From Clostridiales bacterium FE2011 (GTDB lineage Bacteria > Bacillota > Clostridia > Christensenellales > Aristaeellaceae), in assembly GCA_017569305.1 (NCBI GenBank), contig CP069418.1, forward strand, positions 2,542,001-2,606,000: DNA of 64,000 nucleotides. The letters are read 5' to 3'. Each line of letters opens with the position of its first letter. Position 1 is the stretch's first letter. The notes below the pieces were generated by a model that worked only from the letters and a program-made list of their open reading frames with translations, was not told where the DNA came from and searched no databases. Shown piece by piece: positions 1-7,728 of the stretch. The translations under genes were made by a program, and so were the position numbers.

Positions 1-844
1 CCATGGCCATGGCACAGGCCTGGCCGACCTTCTGGGAAACGTGGGCCATCTGGTGAATCTTGATAAAGAAGGTGGCGGTGCCGTTTGCGCCCATGCTGCC
101 TACGACGTAGGCAGGCTCAAAGGCGGAGAGGGATCCGGTGATGGAAAGGATCAGGTTGAGCATGAACACGGTCTTGATGCCCGGCAGGATGATGGCCTTG
201 AACTGCTGCCAGCGGTTGGCTCCGTCGATGGTTGCGGCTTCGTAAAGCGTGGGATCGATGGAGGCGATGGCACCGATGAACAGCACCATGTTCTGGCCGC
301 AGTATTTCCAGACGGAGGTGAAGACCAGGGACCAGTTGTTGACGCTCTGGTCCCGCAGCCAGTATGGAAGCCGTTCCAGCGGGATCCCGAGGGCCTGCAG
401 GACGCTGTCCAGCACAAAACCGTGGGTGTAGAAATACTTGAAGATGTAGCCGATGGCGATACCGTTGACCAGGAAGGGGAAGAACAGGATCGCCTTATAG
501 ATCCCGGATCCCCGGAGCCGCTCCAGGCTGAGGATGGAGGCGAAAAAGAGGGCCAGGGCCAGCTGCACCACCGCGCCGGCCATGTAGTACAGGCTCAGCA
601 GCATGGCGTCCACATACTCGGACTTGGTGAAGATCCGCAGGTAATTGTCGAAGCCAACGATTCCCTTGTCTTTCGTGTAGCTCATGTTGTGGAAGCTGAA
701 CTGGATCATTTTCGCGAAGGGAATGTAGGTGAACAGGATCAGCAGGAACAGCGGGACCACGGCAAACAGGAAAATGACCAGCACCTTCTGGGTGTTGATT
801 TTCTTCCTGTGCAGATCCGGCTGCACGGTACTGACGATACTCAC
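1..844 (-). CDS. Sugar ABC transporter permease (MalF/UgpA type), 3' end cut by window edge
   Basis: Inner-membrane permease subunit of a carbohydrate ABC importer; 281 codons are visible and the frame is still open at base 1. Hydrophobic segments lie around residues 20-40, 82-103, 118-137, 172-195 and 225-245. The cytoplasmic EAA loop that docks the ATPase is clear at about 201-224 (YEAATIDGANRWQQF..LPG), which is typical of the binding-protein-dependent permease family. The GTG start at 844 is chosen because GGGAGGTG sits 7-8 bases upstream. It follows the binding-protein gene on the same strand, separated by a strong stem-loop, so the two form one uptake operon. No ATPase or second permease is in view; they may lie beyond the edge. 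Substrate is unknown. Confidence 0.93.
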   Translation of the reverse strand, partial: MSIVSTVQPDLHRKKINTQKVLVIFLFAVVPLFLLILFTYIPFAKMIQFSFHNMSYTKDKGIVGFDNYLRIFTKSEYVDAMLLSLYYMAGAVVQLALALFFASILSLERLRGSGIYKAILFFPFLVNGIAIGYIFKYFYTHGFVLDSVLQALGIPLERLPYWLRDQSVNNWSLVFTSVWKYCGQNMVLFIGAIASIDPTLYEAATIDGANRWQQFKAIILPGIKTVFMLNLILSITGSLSAFEPAYVVGSMGANGTATFFIKIHQMAHVSQKVGQACAMAM

Positions 845-883
845 TGGAGACGCACCTCCCTGGTGATGTTCGGCTGAAAGAAA

Positions 884-913
884 GCGGGCCCGGGGGAGTG
901 TTCCCGGGCCCGC
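884..913 (-). terminator. Intergenic stem-loop (partial terminator/attenuator) between binding protein and permease genes
   Basis: An 11-bp perfect GC-only stem (GCGGGCCCGGG, 8-nt loop) is followed on the minus strand by TTTCTTTC. It lies after the binding-protein stop and before the permease ribosome site. Such hairpins commonly protect the 3' end of the binding-protein message or stop most transcripts, giving more binding protein than permease. The role here is inferred. Confidence 0.8.
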
Positions 914-967
914 CCGGAGGATATGACGGCTATGATGGAAAAACCGTCAATTATGAGGTCTGGGGTA

Positions 968-2302
968 TTACTTGACTTCCACGTTCAGGGCAGCCTGCGC
1001 GTCGCTCCAGGCGGCGTTCCAGTCAGCCATGATGTCATCGAAAGACTTGTCGTGGTTGAAAGCGTGCTCAATGATTTCCTGCACCTTGGTGTTGCCGCCG
1101 TTGTTGAAGTTCAGTTCAGACTCGGCATTCATTTCGCTCAGCAGGGTTTCCTCGCCGGCCACAGCATCGGTGTCGGACAGCATGTCGATGCCGTCGAAAG
1201 CAGCGTACAGATCCGGATATTCGCCGTTCTTGTCGATCGGAACGCCGCCTTCGCTGTAGGCGAAGCCGCTTTCATGGGTCAGCCACTTCAGGTAGTACAG
1301 GGAAGCCAGCTTCTCCTCGTAGGAGGCCTTGGCGTTGATACCAAAGTTGTAGTCGCCGCCGGCGGGAGCGTACTGCTTTCCGTCGATGGAGACGGGGAAC
1401 GCCATGTAGCCGACATCTTCCGGATGCTCGCCGCCTTCAGCGTCACGCATCTGGGTGAAGGCCCAGGAACCCAGGACCATGGAGGCGATCTGGCCGTTGT
1501 TCAGCATCGGCTTGCAGCCTTCCCAGTCGGTGGTGGTGTAGTCGTCTTCGATCAGGCCTTCAGCCGTGGCGTCGTACAGGATCTTGTAGACGGCGTAGGG
1601 GCCGGTGCCGTTGCCCTGGTCCGCAAAGGGATCCTTGGCATGGGCCAGAACACGGTTCATGTAATCAGGATTGCCGGTGGCGGCCACGCCGATGTAGGCA
1701 TCCCAGGCGCCCATGGTCCAGCCGGCAGCGTAGTTGGTGTACAGCGGGATGGCGTCGGTCTTTTCCTTAACAGCCTTCAGGGCGGCGATGAACTCATCGG
1801 GGGTCTTGGGCAGCTCGGTCACGCCGGCTTCCGCAAAGATCCGCTTGTTGTACAGGACGCCGTTGGCATTGCCGGTGGAAGGAACGCCGTAGCAGATGCC
1901 TTCGAAGGACTGGGTGCTCATGAAGTTGTAGAGGCTGTCCAGCACTTCCAGGGAGCCCAGCGGTACGAAGTACTTGGAGAGCTCATCCTTCTGGACGGTG
2001 GGGATGCCCATGATGGTCCAGTCGGTGTTGTCAACGCGCAGCAGGGCGTTTTCGGCATAGTCGGTGATCAGTTCGTACTCGATCTCCACGTTGGGGTAGA
2101 TCTTGCGGAACTCTTCCACATAACCGTTCAGTTTGTCCGGAATGTCGGTCCGGTGATAGGCGAAGTGGATTTTTGCGGTCAGATCAGCGTTCTCGCCCAG
2201 GACGATCTGATCAAAGGTGGGCAGGGTTTCTTCCGCGGAAGCGAAAGAGGTCAGGCCGAGCAGCATGCACAGAGCCAGAACCAGTGACAGGATCTTCTTC
2301 AT
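968..2302 (-). CDS. Extracellular solute-binding protein (family 1, sugar ABC importer)
   Basis: Secreted 444-residue receptor of the ABC importer. It has an N-terminal Sec signal (MKKILSLVLALCMLLG..ASA, cleavage expected near residue 23) with no convincing lipobox. The body has the usual binding-protein features, such as FRKIYPNVEIEYE near 70 and the LYNKRIFAEAGVTELPKTPDEF segment near 150. Length fits the family. ATG at 2302 is preceded by AGGAGGT at good spacing. It is first in the operon with the permease (stop at 968, permease start at 844) and has its own promoter and operator upstream. Substrate is not predictable, though oligosaccharide is likely. Confidence 0.93.
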   Translation of the reverse strand: MKKILSLVLALCMLLGLTSFASAEETLPTFDQIVLGENADLTAKIHFAYHRTDIPDKLNGYVEEFRKIYPNVEIEYELITDYAENALLRVDNTDWTIMGIPTVQKDELSKYFVPLGSLEVLDSLYNFMSTQSFEGICYGVPSTGNANGVLYNKRIFAEAGVTELPKTPDEFIAALKAVKEKTDAIPLYTNYAAGWTMGAWDAYIGVAATGNPDYMNRVLAHAKDPFADQGNGTGPYAVYKILYDATAEGLIEDDYTTTDWEGCKPMLNNGQIASMVLGSWAFTQMRDAEGGEHPEDVGYMAFPVSIDGKQYAPAGGDYNFGINAKASYEEKLASLYYLKWLTHESGFAYSEGGVPIDKNGEYPDLYAAFDGIDMLSDTDAVAGEETLLSEMNAESELNFNNGGNTKVQEIIEHAFNHDKSFDDIMADWNAAWSDAQAALNVEVK

Positions 2303-2335
2303 GATTGGACCTCCTATTAAATAGATGATTTAGTT

Positions 2336-2353
2336 AGGTTAACAAATTAACCT
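2336..2353. promoter_or_regulatory. Palindromic operator AGGTTAA-CAAA-TTAACCT, downstream of the -10 box
   Basis: A perfect 7-bp inverted repeat with a 4-bp spacer covers about +5 to +22 of the sugar operon. The 11-mer AGGTTAACAAA occurs again at 2481-2491 and 2493-2503 (12-bp period), upstream of the promoter, and a related GGTTAATATGTTA overlaps the -10 box. This layout fits a repressor (LacI-type would be usual) with a proximal operator and distal sites. The regulator is not encoded in the window. Confidence 0.7.
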
Positions 2354-2364
2354 TGCTTGCTAAC

Positions 2365-2393
2365 ATATTAACCAACTGCTCAAAGATTGTCAA
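2365..2393 (-). promoter_or_regulatory. Consensus sigma-A promoter of the sugar ABC operon
   Basis: On the minus strand TTGACA (2388-2393) and TAATAT (2365-2370) are separated by exactly 17 bp. The expected start lies near 2358, about 55 bases before the binding-protein ATG. Confidence 0.85.
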
Positions 2394-2578
2394 GACTGCT
2401 CAAATTATGCTAAATCTTGTAAACTAACGTTTGTAAGCCATGTTGACAATCCAAAAAGAACCCGTTAATCAGCTTAAAACAGGTTAACAAATAGGTTAAC
2501 AAAACACTTGAAATTGATCATAAAATAATATTTATTTTTGGAAAAATACAGACGGGATACAAAAGGACGAATCCGGTA

Positions 2579-2608
2579 TTGACACTGCGTGCGATCCCGT
2601 AGTATAGT
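2579..2608 (+). promoter_or_regulatory. Promoter of the acetyltransferase operon leader
   Basis: TTGACA (2579-2584) and TATAGT (2603-2608) are separated by 18 bp. Transcription from here would run through a small hairpin (GAGAAAGG/CCTTCTC, 2622-2640) that contains a possible ribosome site, then a 39-codon ORF and a terminator, before the first acetyltransferase gene. Confidence 0.8.
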
Positions 2609-2640
2609 CATTCCAATCTTTGAGAAAGGAATGCCTTCTC

Positions 2641-2760
2641 ATGCACCGTAACGGAATTGGTTCTGAACTGATTATTATTTCCGCGAGCGAAAAAAAGTAC
2701 GTCCGCGGTATTTCCGTATACGGTCATTCAGCAGTCGGAGAAGAGCAGCCCGGTATATAA
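2641..2760 (+). CDS. Possible 39-residue leader peptide ahead of the GNAT operon
   Basis: This ATG...TAA frame (starts MHRNGIGSELIII, ends EEQPGI) sits between a good promoter and an intrinsic terminator. AAAGGA lies 10 bases before its ATG. It has no similarity I recognise. Position suggests a regulatory upstream ORF whose translation controls read-through into the acetyltransferase genes, as in ribosome-mediated attenuation of resistance genes. That is inference; it may also be a free-standing small transcript. Confidence 0.45.
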   Translation: MHRNGIGSELIIISASEKKYVRGISVYGHSAVGEEQPGI

Positions 2761-2775
2761 AAACCCGAATCGGCC

Positions 2776-2809
2776 AGCCGCTTATCTCTGACAGGTAAGC
2801 GGCTTTTTT
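2776..2809 (+). terminator. Intrinsic terminator in the GNAT operon leader
   Basis: A 9-bp perfect stem (AGCCGCTTA / TAAGCGGCT, 11-nt loop) is followed by six T. It stands about 100 bases before the first acetyltransferase start, so it would act as a leader terminator. Confidence 0.85.
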
Positions 2810-2907
2810 CATACCCGGAAAAGGATCGGGAGAGATACCGCAACACGATAAACAAGCCTTCGTATCCTGTCCCCGGGCGGGGAATGAAAGAAAGGAAAAC
2901 AGAAAAC

Positions 2908-3945
2908 ATGATGATTCAGAACGGCAGGGAAATGAATGACGCTCCGGTAATCCGTCAGGTGACAGATCCGGAGGAGAAGTCCCGGATTGCCTGGGAAATC
3001 CTGGAAGCGCTGCCGGAATGGTTTGAGGTTCCGGAATCCCGGGAACAGTATATCCGGGAATGCAGGAAATGGTTCTTTGCAGCGGCTGAACAGAACGGCC
3101 GGGTAGTGGGCTTCCTGTGCCTGAAGGAAACGGGAAAGACTACCGTGGAGCTGGCAGTGACAGGCGTACTGAAGGCGCTGCATCGTCAGGGAATCGGACG
3201 GGCGCTGTTTGAAGCGGCAAAGGAATACGCGGTGGCCGCCGGATATGAATTCATGCAGGTGAAGACGGTGGCGGAAGGGTTCTATGAGGATTACGACCGG
3301 ACCAACCGGTTCTATCGGGGGCTCGGCTTCCGGGAACTGGAAGTGATTCCGCAGGTGTGGGACGCAGATAACCCCTGCCAGATTTATGTGATGTCCCTGA
3401 AGGGGACTCTTCCGGAACAGATCATGACCCGCCGGAGCTACCGGGGAAAATACAGGCCGGAAAGGGTGCCGCGGGAAGACTTGAAGACGATCCTGGAGGC
3501 GGGGCTGGCAGCGCCCTCCGGCTGCAACAAGCAGACCACCAGCCTGATCGCGGTGGACGATCCGGAGATCCTGAAGCAGATCAACGCGGTGATTGACCCT
3601 CCCGTCTGCGAGACGGCACCGGCCATGATCTGCGTCCTGTCCCAGCGGATTAACGCATTCCGGGACCGGTGCTTTGCGACGCAGGACTATTCCGCGGCCA
3701 TTGAAAACATGCTGCTGACGATTTCCTCTCTGGGATACGGGAGCTGCTGGTTTGAAGGACATATTACCGATGAGGACCGGATCTGCGACCGGATCGCGGA
3801 AATCCTGAATGTGCCGGAGGGATACGACCTGGTCTGCATCCTGCCGGTCGGAAAGATGGAAGGCGAACCGACTGTACCGAAGAAAAAGCCCTTTGCCGAA
3901 CGGGCCTGGTTCAACGGATTCGGCAAAACGGAAGAAACGGAGTAA
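2908..3945 (+). CDS. GNAT acetyltransferase-nitroreductase fusion protein
   Basis: Two enzymes in one chain. The N-terminal part (to about residue 155) is a GNAT N-acetyltransferase with the acetyl-CoA loop LHRQGIGRALFEAA and a late FYRGLGFRE segment. The C-terminal part (about 170-340) is a flavin nitroreductase, with the opening RRSYRGKYRPE, the FMN-binding APSGCNKQ motif and the closing ILPVGK. Substrates are unknown. ATG at 2908 is preferred because AGGA lies 11 bases upstream; an ATG at 2884 lies against a CCCCG/CGGGG hairpin and lacks a clear site. The fusion heads a tightly packed run of acetyltransferases and suggests a detoxification role. Confidence 0.85.
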   Translation: MMIQNGREMNDAPVIRQVTDPEEKSRIAWEILEALPEWFEVPESREQYIRECRKWFFAAAEQNGRVVGFLCLKETGKTTVELAVTGVLKALHRQGIGRALFEAAKEYAVAAGYEFMQVKTVAEGFYEDYDRTNRFYRGLGFRELEVIPQVWDADNPCQIYVMSLKGTLPEQIMTRRSYRGKYRPERVPREDLKTILEAGLAAPSGCNKQTTSLIAVDDPEILKQINAVIDPPVCETAPAMICVLSQRINAFRDRCFATQDYSAAIENMLLTISSLGYGSCWFEGHITDEDRICDRIAEILNVPEGYDLVCILPVGKMEGEPTVPKKKPFAERAWFNGFGKTEETE

Positions 3946-3953
3946 TAAAGCCA

Positions 3954-4769
3954 ATGGATGCTTTTGTGAATGAGAAGGATTTTGAACTGCTGGCTGACGA
4001 CCGGTGTACCTTCCAGGTGCTGGACAGGATTCTGAGGCAAGAATGTGAGCTGATCCGGACAGATCATGAACGCCTGATCCTGTGCCATTCCGCATCGCGC
4101 TATCCGGTCTGGATCTGGACGCCGGACGGCCTGACGGAGGCGGAGAAGGAAGCCGCCTGGAAACTGGCATCAGAGTTCCGTCTGGTGGAAGAGGGCTTCG
4201 AGATCATCATGAAATACGAGCTGGCGGAATACTTTATGGCCCGCGCGGAAAAGGAGGGCATGAAGATGGGCTGCCAGATGGAGATGATGGCCTATGATTG
4301 CCCGGAACCCAAGACACCGGAATTTCCGGCGGACGGGGAACTGTACGAATGCACGCCGGAAGATACGGACGAGGTTGTGAAATTCTTGGGCGGGTTCTTT
4401 ATGGATTTGGACGGGGAACTGCCGCCGGATGAACGTATCCTGGCCAAAGCACAGGAATACATCGGCAACCGGGCGTTTTTCCAGTGGAAGACGGCGGAGG
4501 GCACGCCGGTTGCCTGCTGCTATTACAGGCCGAACCAGGATATGGCCTCCATCGGCGGCGTATGGACCGTACCGGAATACCGCAGGAAGCATTACGCGCA
4601 GCAGCTGGTCTATGCCGTGACAAAAAAGATCGCCGGCATGGGGTATCTGCCCATGCTGTATACGGACGCCAATTACGCAGCGTCCAATGCCTGCTATCAG
4701 AAAATCGGCTATGAACTGCGGGGCAGGCTGTGCACGATTAAGCGCATGGAAGAAAAAAAGATGATATAA
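3954..4769 (+). CDS. GNAT family N-acetyltransferase, long form
   Basis: A 271-residue protein with the GNAT domain in its C-terminal half: GGVWTVPEYRRKHYAQQLVYAV is the acetyl-CoA region and YAASNACYQKIGYELRGR is the usual C-terminal motif. The N-terminal 130 residues are a separate region seen in long GNATs and carry no motif I recognise. It starts eight bases after the fusion gene's stop, with GGAG overlapping that stop. The RRKHYA loop departs from the RxxGxG consensus at the second Gly, a change seen in some active members. Substrate is unknown. Confidence 0.85.
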   Translation: MDAFVNEKDFELLADDRCTFQVLDRILRQECELIRTDHERLILCHSASRYPVWIWTPDGLTEAEKEAAWKLASEFRLVEEGFEIIMKYELAEYFMARAEKEGMKMGCQMEMMAYDCPEPKTPEFPADGELYECTPEDTDEVVKFLGGFFMDLDGELPPDERILAKAQEYIGNRAFFQWKTAEGTPVACCYYRPNQDMASIGGVWTVPEYRRKHYAQQLVYAVTKKIAGMGYLPMLYTDANYAASNACYQKIGYELRGRLCTIKRMEEKKMI

Positions 4770-4785
4770 TCACGGAGGCAAAAAG

Positions 4786-5256
4786 ATGTTTTATGATACA
4801 GAGGATCTGCAGGACGGGGCAATCCGGCTGCAGCTGGAAAGAACCGCAGAGGGGTATCCGGAGAAAGGCTGGGTACCGGCTTACTACTTCGGAATCTGCC
4901 TTCCGGACGGAACGCGGATCGGGCAGTGCGACCTGCGGATCGGCCACAACGACCGGCTCTACATCGGCGGGAACATCGGCTATGGGATCGATGAAGCCTA
5001 CCGGGGACACCATTACGCGGCAAAAGCCTGCGGGCTGCTGTTCCGGCAGGCCCGGAAGCATGATCTGGGGTATGTGATTATTACCTGCGATCCGACCAAC
5101 ACCGCTTCCTCGAGAACCTGCGAGCTGGCGGGCGGAGAGTATCTGGAAACGGCGGATATTCCGGAAGACCATGATATGTATGAAAGGGGACTGCGCCAGG
5201 TTATGGTTTACCGCTTTGACCTGGACCGCGGGGAAAACGAAGATGGAACGAACTGA
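4786..5256 (+). CDS. GNAT family N-acetyltransferase (RimJ/RimL-like)
   Basis: A 156-residue GNAT. The beta4-loop region IGGNIGYGIDEAYRGHHYAAKA matches the RimJ/RimL-like subgroup, which acetylates protein N-termini or small amines. Late motif: DPTNTASSRTCELAGGEYLE. CGGAGG stands a few bases before ATG 4786. The 3' end overlaps the NUDIX gene by 14 bp, so translation of the two is probably coupled. The substrate cannot be told from sequence. Confidence 0.87.
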   Translation: MFYDTEDLQDGAIRLQLERTAEGYPEKGWVPAYYFGICLPDGTRIGQCDLRIGHNDRLYIGGNIGYGIDEAYRGHHYAAKACGLLFRQARKHDLGYVIITCDPTNTASSRTCELAGGEYLETADIPEDHDMYERGLRQVMVYRFDLDRGENEDGTN

Positions 5257-5692
5257 ACGGGTGATCCTGACCAATCTGTGCATGATCCAGGACGGCACAA
5301 AGGTGCTGGTACAGGAAAAGGTGGGCAAGGATGCCGGCGGGATTATTTTCCCCGGCGGCCATGTGGAGGAACATGAACCCATCGTGGACTCGGTGATCCG
5401 GGAAATGAAGGAAGAAACCGGACTGACGATTGAGAGCCCGAAACTGTGCGGGATCAAGGAATGGATCAATGAGGATGGAAGCCGGTACCTGGTCTTCCTG
5501 TTCAAAACCGACCGGTTTTCCGGAGAACTGGTTTCCTCTGACGAGGGAAAGGTTTTCTGGATGGAAAAGGACAAGGTGCTTGAGTCCCACTGGATCTGGG
5601 AAATGGATAAGCTGATGCGGATCATGGCGGACGGGGACTATACGGAACTGTTCTTTGATCCGGCAGACGACTGGAAACCGGTGCTGAAATAA
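5243..5692 (+). CDS. NUDIX hydrolase (MutT-like)
   Basis: A 149-residue pyrophosphohydrolase of the MutT/NUDIX family, which cleaves nucleoside-diphosphate-linked substrates and often cleans the nucleotide pool. A perfect NUDIX box is present: G-x5-E-x7-REMKEETGL, starting at the Gly of FPGGHVEE near residue 37. ATG at 5243 (MERTERVILT) is chosen over an earlier in-frame ATG at 5171 because family members begin just before the first strand and GGGG lies upstream. It overlaps the preceding acetyltransferase gene. 8-oxo-dGTP activity is possible but unproven. Confidence 0.88.
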   Translation: MERTERVILTNLCMIQDGTKVLVQEKVGKDAGGIIFPGGHVEEHEPIVDSVIREMKEETGLTIESPKLCGIKEWINEDGSRYLVFLFKTDRFSGELVSSDEGKVFWMEKDKVLESHWIWEMDKLMRIMADGDYTELFFDPADDWKPVLK

Positions 5693-5709
5693 TACCGGAG
5701 GAAACAGAA

Positions 5710-6162
5710 ATGAGCATTTCCTACAGAAAACTGACAGAAAACGACCTGGAGACCTTTATCCGGATGCGGATTACGCAGCTCCGGGAGGAAGGCGCAACGG
5801 AGGACGTGGACCTGGTGCCGCCGCTGATGGATTACTATCACCGGCACCTGGCGGACGGAACCTATGTGTCCTGGCTGGCACTGGACGGGGAGAAGATCGT
5901 CGGCACCAGCGGAATGTCCTTTGTGGAGAAACCGCCGTACTTCAGCTGCCCCAGCGGGCGTATCGGCCTTCTGTCCAGCATGTACACCGATCCGGAATAC
6001 CGGCGTATGGGCATCGCGAAGGAGCTGCTCCGTCGGGTGACGGAAGAAGCCCGGGCATACGGCTGCGGATGCGTGCAGATTACCGCCTCCGACATGGGCG
6101 TGCTGCTGTACACGGACTTTGGATTCAAGAAAAACGGAAACTTTATGCAATATAACCTGTAA
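5710..6162 (+). CDS. GNAT family N-acetyltransferase
   Basis: A 150-residue single-domain GNAT. The acetyl-CoA motif is MYTDPEYRRMGIAKELLRRV (about 97-116), close to the RxxGxG/A consensus, and the end has YTDFGFKKNGNFM. CGGAGG is nine bases before the ATG. It lies 17 bases after the NUDIX gene and 13 before the phosphorylase gene, so all are in one transcript. The substrate is unknown. Confidence 0.88.
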   Translation: MSISYRKLTENDLETFIRMRITQLREEGATEDVDLVPPLMDYYHRHLADGTYVSWLALDGEKIVGTSGMSFVEKPPYFSCPSGRIGLLSSMYTDPEYRRMGIAKELLRRVTEEARAYGCGCVQITASDMGVLLYTDFGFKKNGNFMQYNL

Positions 6163-6175
6163 GGAGGACCAGAAC

Positions 6176-6937
6176 ATGATCACCGATTCTTTTGATAACC
6201 TTTCCCAGGCCATCATCAATCCGGTACGGAAGGAGAACGCCCCGGCGGTGGACGCCTGCATCGTGACGTTTTCCCATGAGATAGAGAAATACGTGGCGGA
6301 GAATTATGCCTCCGGGGAGATCACTTCCCTCTGGTGCGCCACAGGAAGGACGCCGGTTTACCTGATCGAGAAAAACGGCAAGCGGTTTGCCTTCTACAAA
6401 ACCTATGTGGGCGCGCCGATCACCGTCGGCCTGATGGAGGACGCCGCGGCGGAGATGGCTTGCGACAGGTTCATCCTCTTCGGTGGGGCAGGCTGCCTGA
6501 ACAAGGAAATCGCCCACGGCAAGGTGATGGTGCCGACCGCCGCCTACCGGGATGAAGGTACCTCCTACCACTATGCCCCGGCTGCGGACTACGTGACCGT
6601 GGGCAAATCTGATACGGTGGCGGAATTCATGAAGACGAACGGCATCCCCTATGTGCTGGGGAAAACCTGGACTACGGATTCCTTTTACCGGGAAACGCGG
6701 AACAACTTTGAGAAGCGGAAGGCAGACGGCTGCATCTCCGTGGAGATGGAGTGCGCCGGCGCACAGGCGATGTGTGACTTCAGGGGACTGGAACTGTATC
6801 CCTTCTTCACAAGCGGTGACCTGCTGGACGCGCCGGAATGGGACGACCGGGGCAAGGATTACAAGGACGGCGGCCAGCATGACGTGGGCCACTTCAGCAT
6901 CGCCCTGGCCCTGGCGGACTATATTTCACAAAAATAA
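6176..6937 (+). CDS. Nucleoside phosphorylase (PNP/UDP family)
   Basis: A 253-residue member of the purine-nucleoside/uridine phosphorylase superfamily, which splits nucleosides with phosphate into base and pentose-1-phosphate. Family marks are the glycine-rich FILFGGAGCL phosphate region near 95-105, SVEMECAGAQ near 185 (nucleoside-binding Glu-Met-Glu) and TSGD near 212. The start at 6176 follows AAGGAGG at ideal spacing; an in-frame upstream codon at 6119 lies inside the previous gene. It closes the acetyltransferase operon, next in theme to the NUDIX enzyme. Purine versus uridine preference cannot be set. Confidence 0.88.
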   Translation: MITDSFDNLSQAIINPVRKENAPAVDACIVTFSHEIEKYVAENYASGEITSLWCATGRTPVYLIEKNGKRFAFYKTYVGAPITVGLMEDAAAEMACDRFILFGGAGCLNKEIAHGKVMVPTAAYRDEGTSYHYAPAADYVTVGKSDTVAEFMKTNGIPYVLGKTWTTDSFYRETRNNFEKRKADGCISVEMECAGAQAMCDFRGLELYPFFTSGDLLDAPEWDDRGKDYKDGGQHDVGHFSIALALADYISQK

Positions 6938-6948
6938 TTTCCGCAGGG

Positions 6949-6975
6949 TGTAACATTTACCGCTTTTCATTCGTA
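6949..6975 (+). promoter_or_regulatory. ECF-type promoter (TGTAAC-N17-CGTA) upstream of sigma factor gene
   Basis: TGTAAC (6949-6954) and CGTAAT (from 6972) are spaced by 17 bp, matching the SigM/SigX/SigW style of ECF promoter in Bacillota. It lies about 30 bases before the sigma factor ATG, which suggests autoregulation. The TCATTCGT string at its -10 side recurs before the second sigma gene (14442-14449). Confidence 0.6.
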
Positions 6976-7003
6976 ATATCAGTGAAGAAGGCAGGTGGAA
7001 GGG

Positions 7004-7534
7004 ATGACCGGGGAGCAGGAACTGGTAAGACTGCTGAAGACCGGCAGCGCGGACGCGTTTGAACAGATGATCACACGCTGTCGTGCCGGAGCAGAAGCCT
7101 ATGCCTGCAGCCTCCTCCATGATTCCCAGGCCGCCGAAGACGCCGTACAGGAAGCTTTCTCCAGACTCTATGTCGTCCGGACAGACATCGATGAAAACCG
7201 TTCCTTCTCCGCCTATCTGTACACGATCGTAAAACGGATCTGTATAGACGAGCTGCGGAAAAAGAAACGCTTCCCGGATCTTCCGGGAGAGCTGCCCGAT
7301 CCGCCGGTTCCCTCGGCGGAAGCGGAATACATCAACCACTGGGACCGGCTGAACCGGATCCACATGCTGGCTGAACTGGATGAGACGGACAGGAGACTGC
7401 TGACAGCTTTCTCACTGGAAGGGAAGACCACGAAAGAGATCGCCGGGGAAATGAACATGACCGACGGTCAGGTGCGGGTCCGGCTGCACAGGATCCGCAG
7501 AAGAATCAGGAAAGGAATGAAAGACGATGCGTGA
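7004..7534 (+). CDS. RNA polymerase sigma factor, ECF subfamily
   Basis: A 176-residue sigma-70 family factor. Region 2 runs about residues 25-90 (DSQAAEDAVQEAFSRLY, then RTDIDENRSFSAYLYTIVKRICIDELRKKKR). Region 4 is about 115-170, with the helix-turn-helix SLEGKTTKEIAGEMNMTDGQVRVRLHR. There is no region 3, so it is an ECF member. ATG 7004 is preferred to the GTG at 6995 because AGGTGG sits five bases before it. It overlaps the next gene by 8 bp and has an ECF-type promoter upstream, so it probably activates its own operon. The signal is unknown. Confidence 0.92.
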   Translation: MTGEQELVRLLKTGSADAFEQMITRCRAGAEAYACSLLHDSQAAEDAVQEAFSRLYVVRTDIDENRSFSAYLYTIVKRICIDELRKKKRFPDLPGELPDPPVPSAEAEYINHWDRLNRIHMLAELDETDRRLLTAFSLEGKTTKEIAGEMNMTDGQVRVRLHRIRRRIRKGMKDDA

Positions 7535-7712
7535 TGAGTATCTGAACCAGATTATCCGGCGCGGAAACGAACTGGCAGTGCTGGAACATGCCGCACTGTC
7601 TTATCCGAAAAACACCTCAGTAATCCGCTGGGCGGTGGCTGCCGCCTTCGGGATGCTGGTGACCTTTCTTCCTTCCGTCTGTACAGCACACGCCTTCTTC
7701 CAGATGATGTGA
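7527..7712 (+). CDS. Small single-span membrane protein, candidate anti-sigma partner
   Basis: A 61-residue protein with a charged N-terminal half and one hydrophobic helix at about 33-55 (VIRWAVAAAFGMLVTFLPSV). It overlaps the sigma factor stop by 8 bp, so it is translationally coupled to it. Genes in this place normally encode the membrane anti-sigma factor, but this one is much shorter than known families and lacks the zinc-finger motif. The function is therefore inferred from position only. Confidence 0.6.
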   Translation: MRDEYLNQIIRRGNELAVLEHAALSYPKNTSVIRWAVAAAFGMLVTFLPSVCTAHAFFQMM

Positions 7713-7728
7713 AAGGCGGAAACTATCC

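Noticed and set aside
923..2287. Open frame of 454 codons on the plus strand opposite the binding-protein gene
   Set aside because: Antisense shadow: repetitive Val/Gly/Gln-rich sequence, no ribosome site, and the minus-strand gene has a signal peptide and family motifs.
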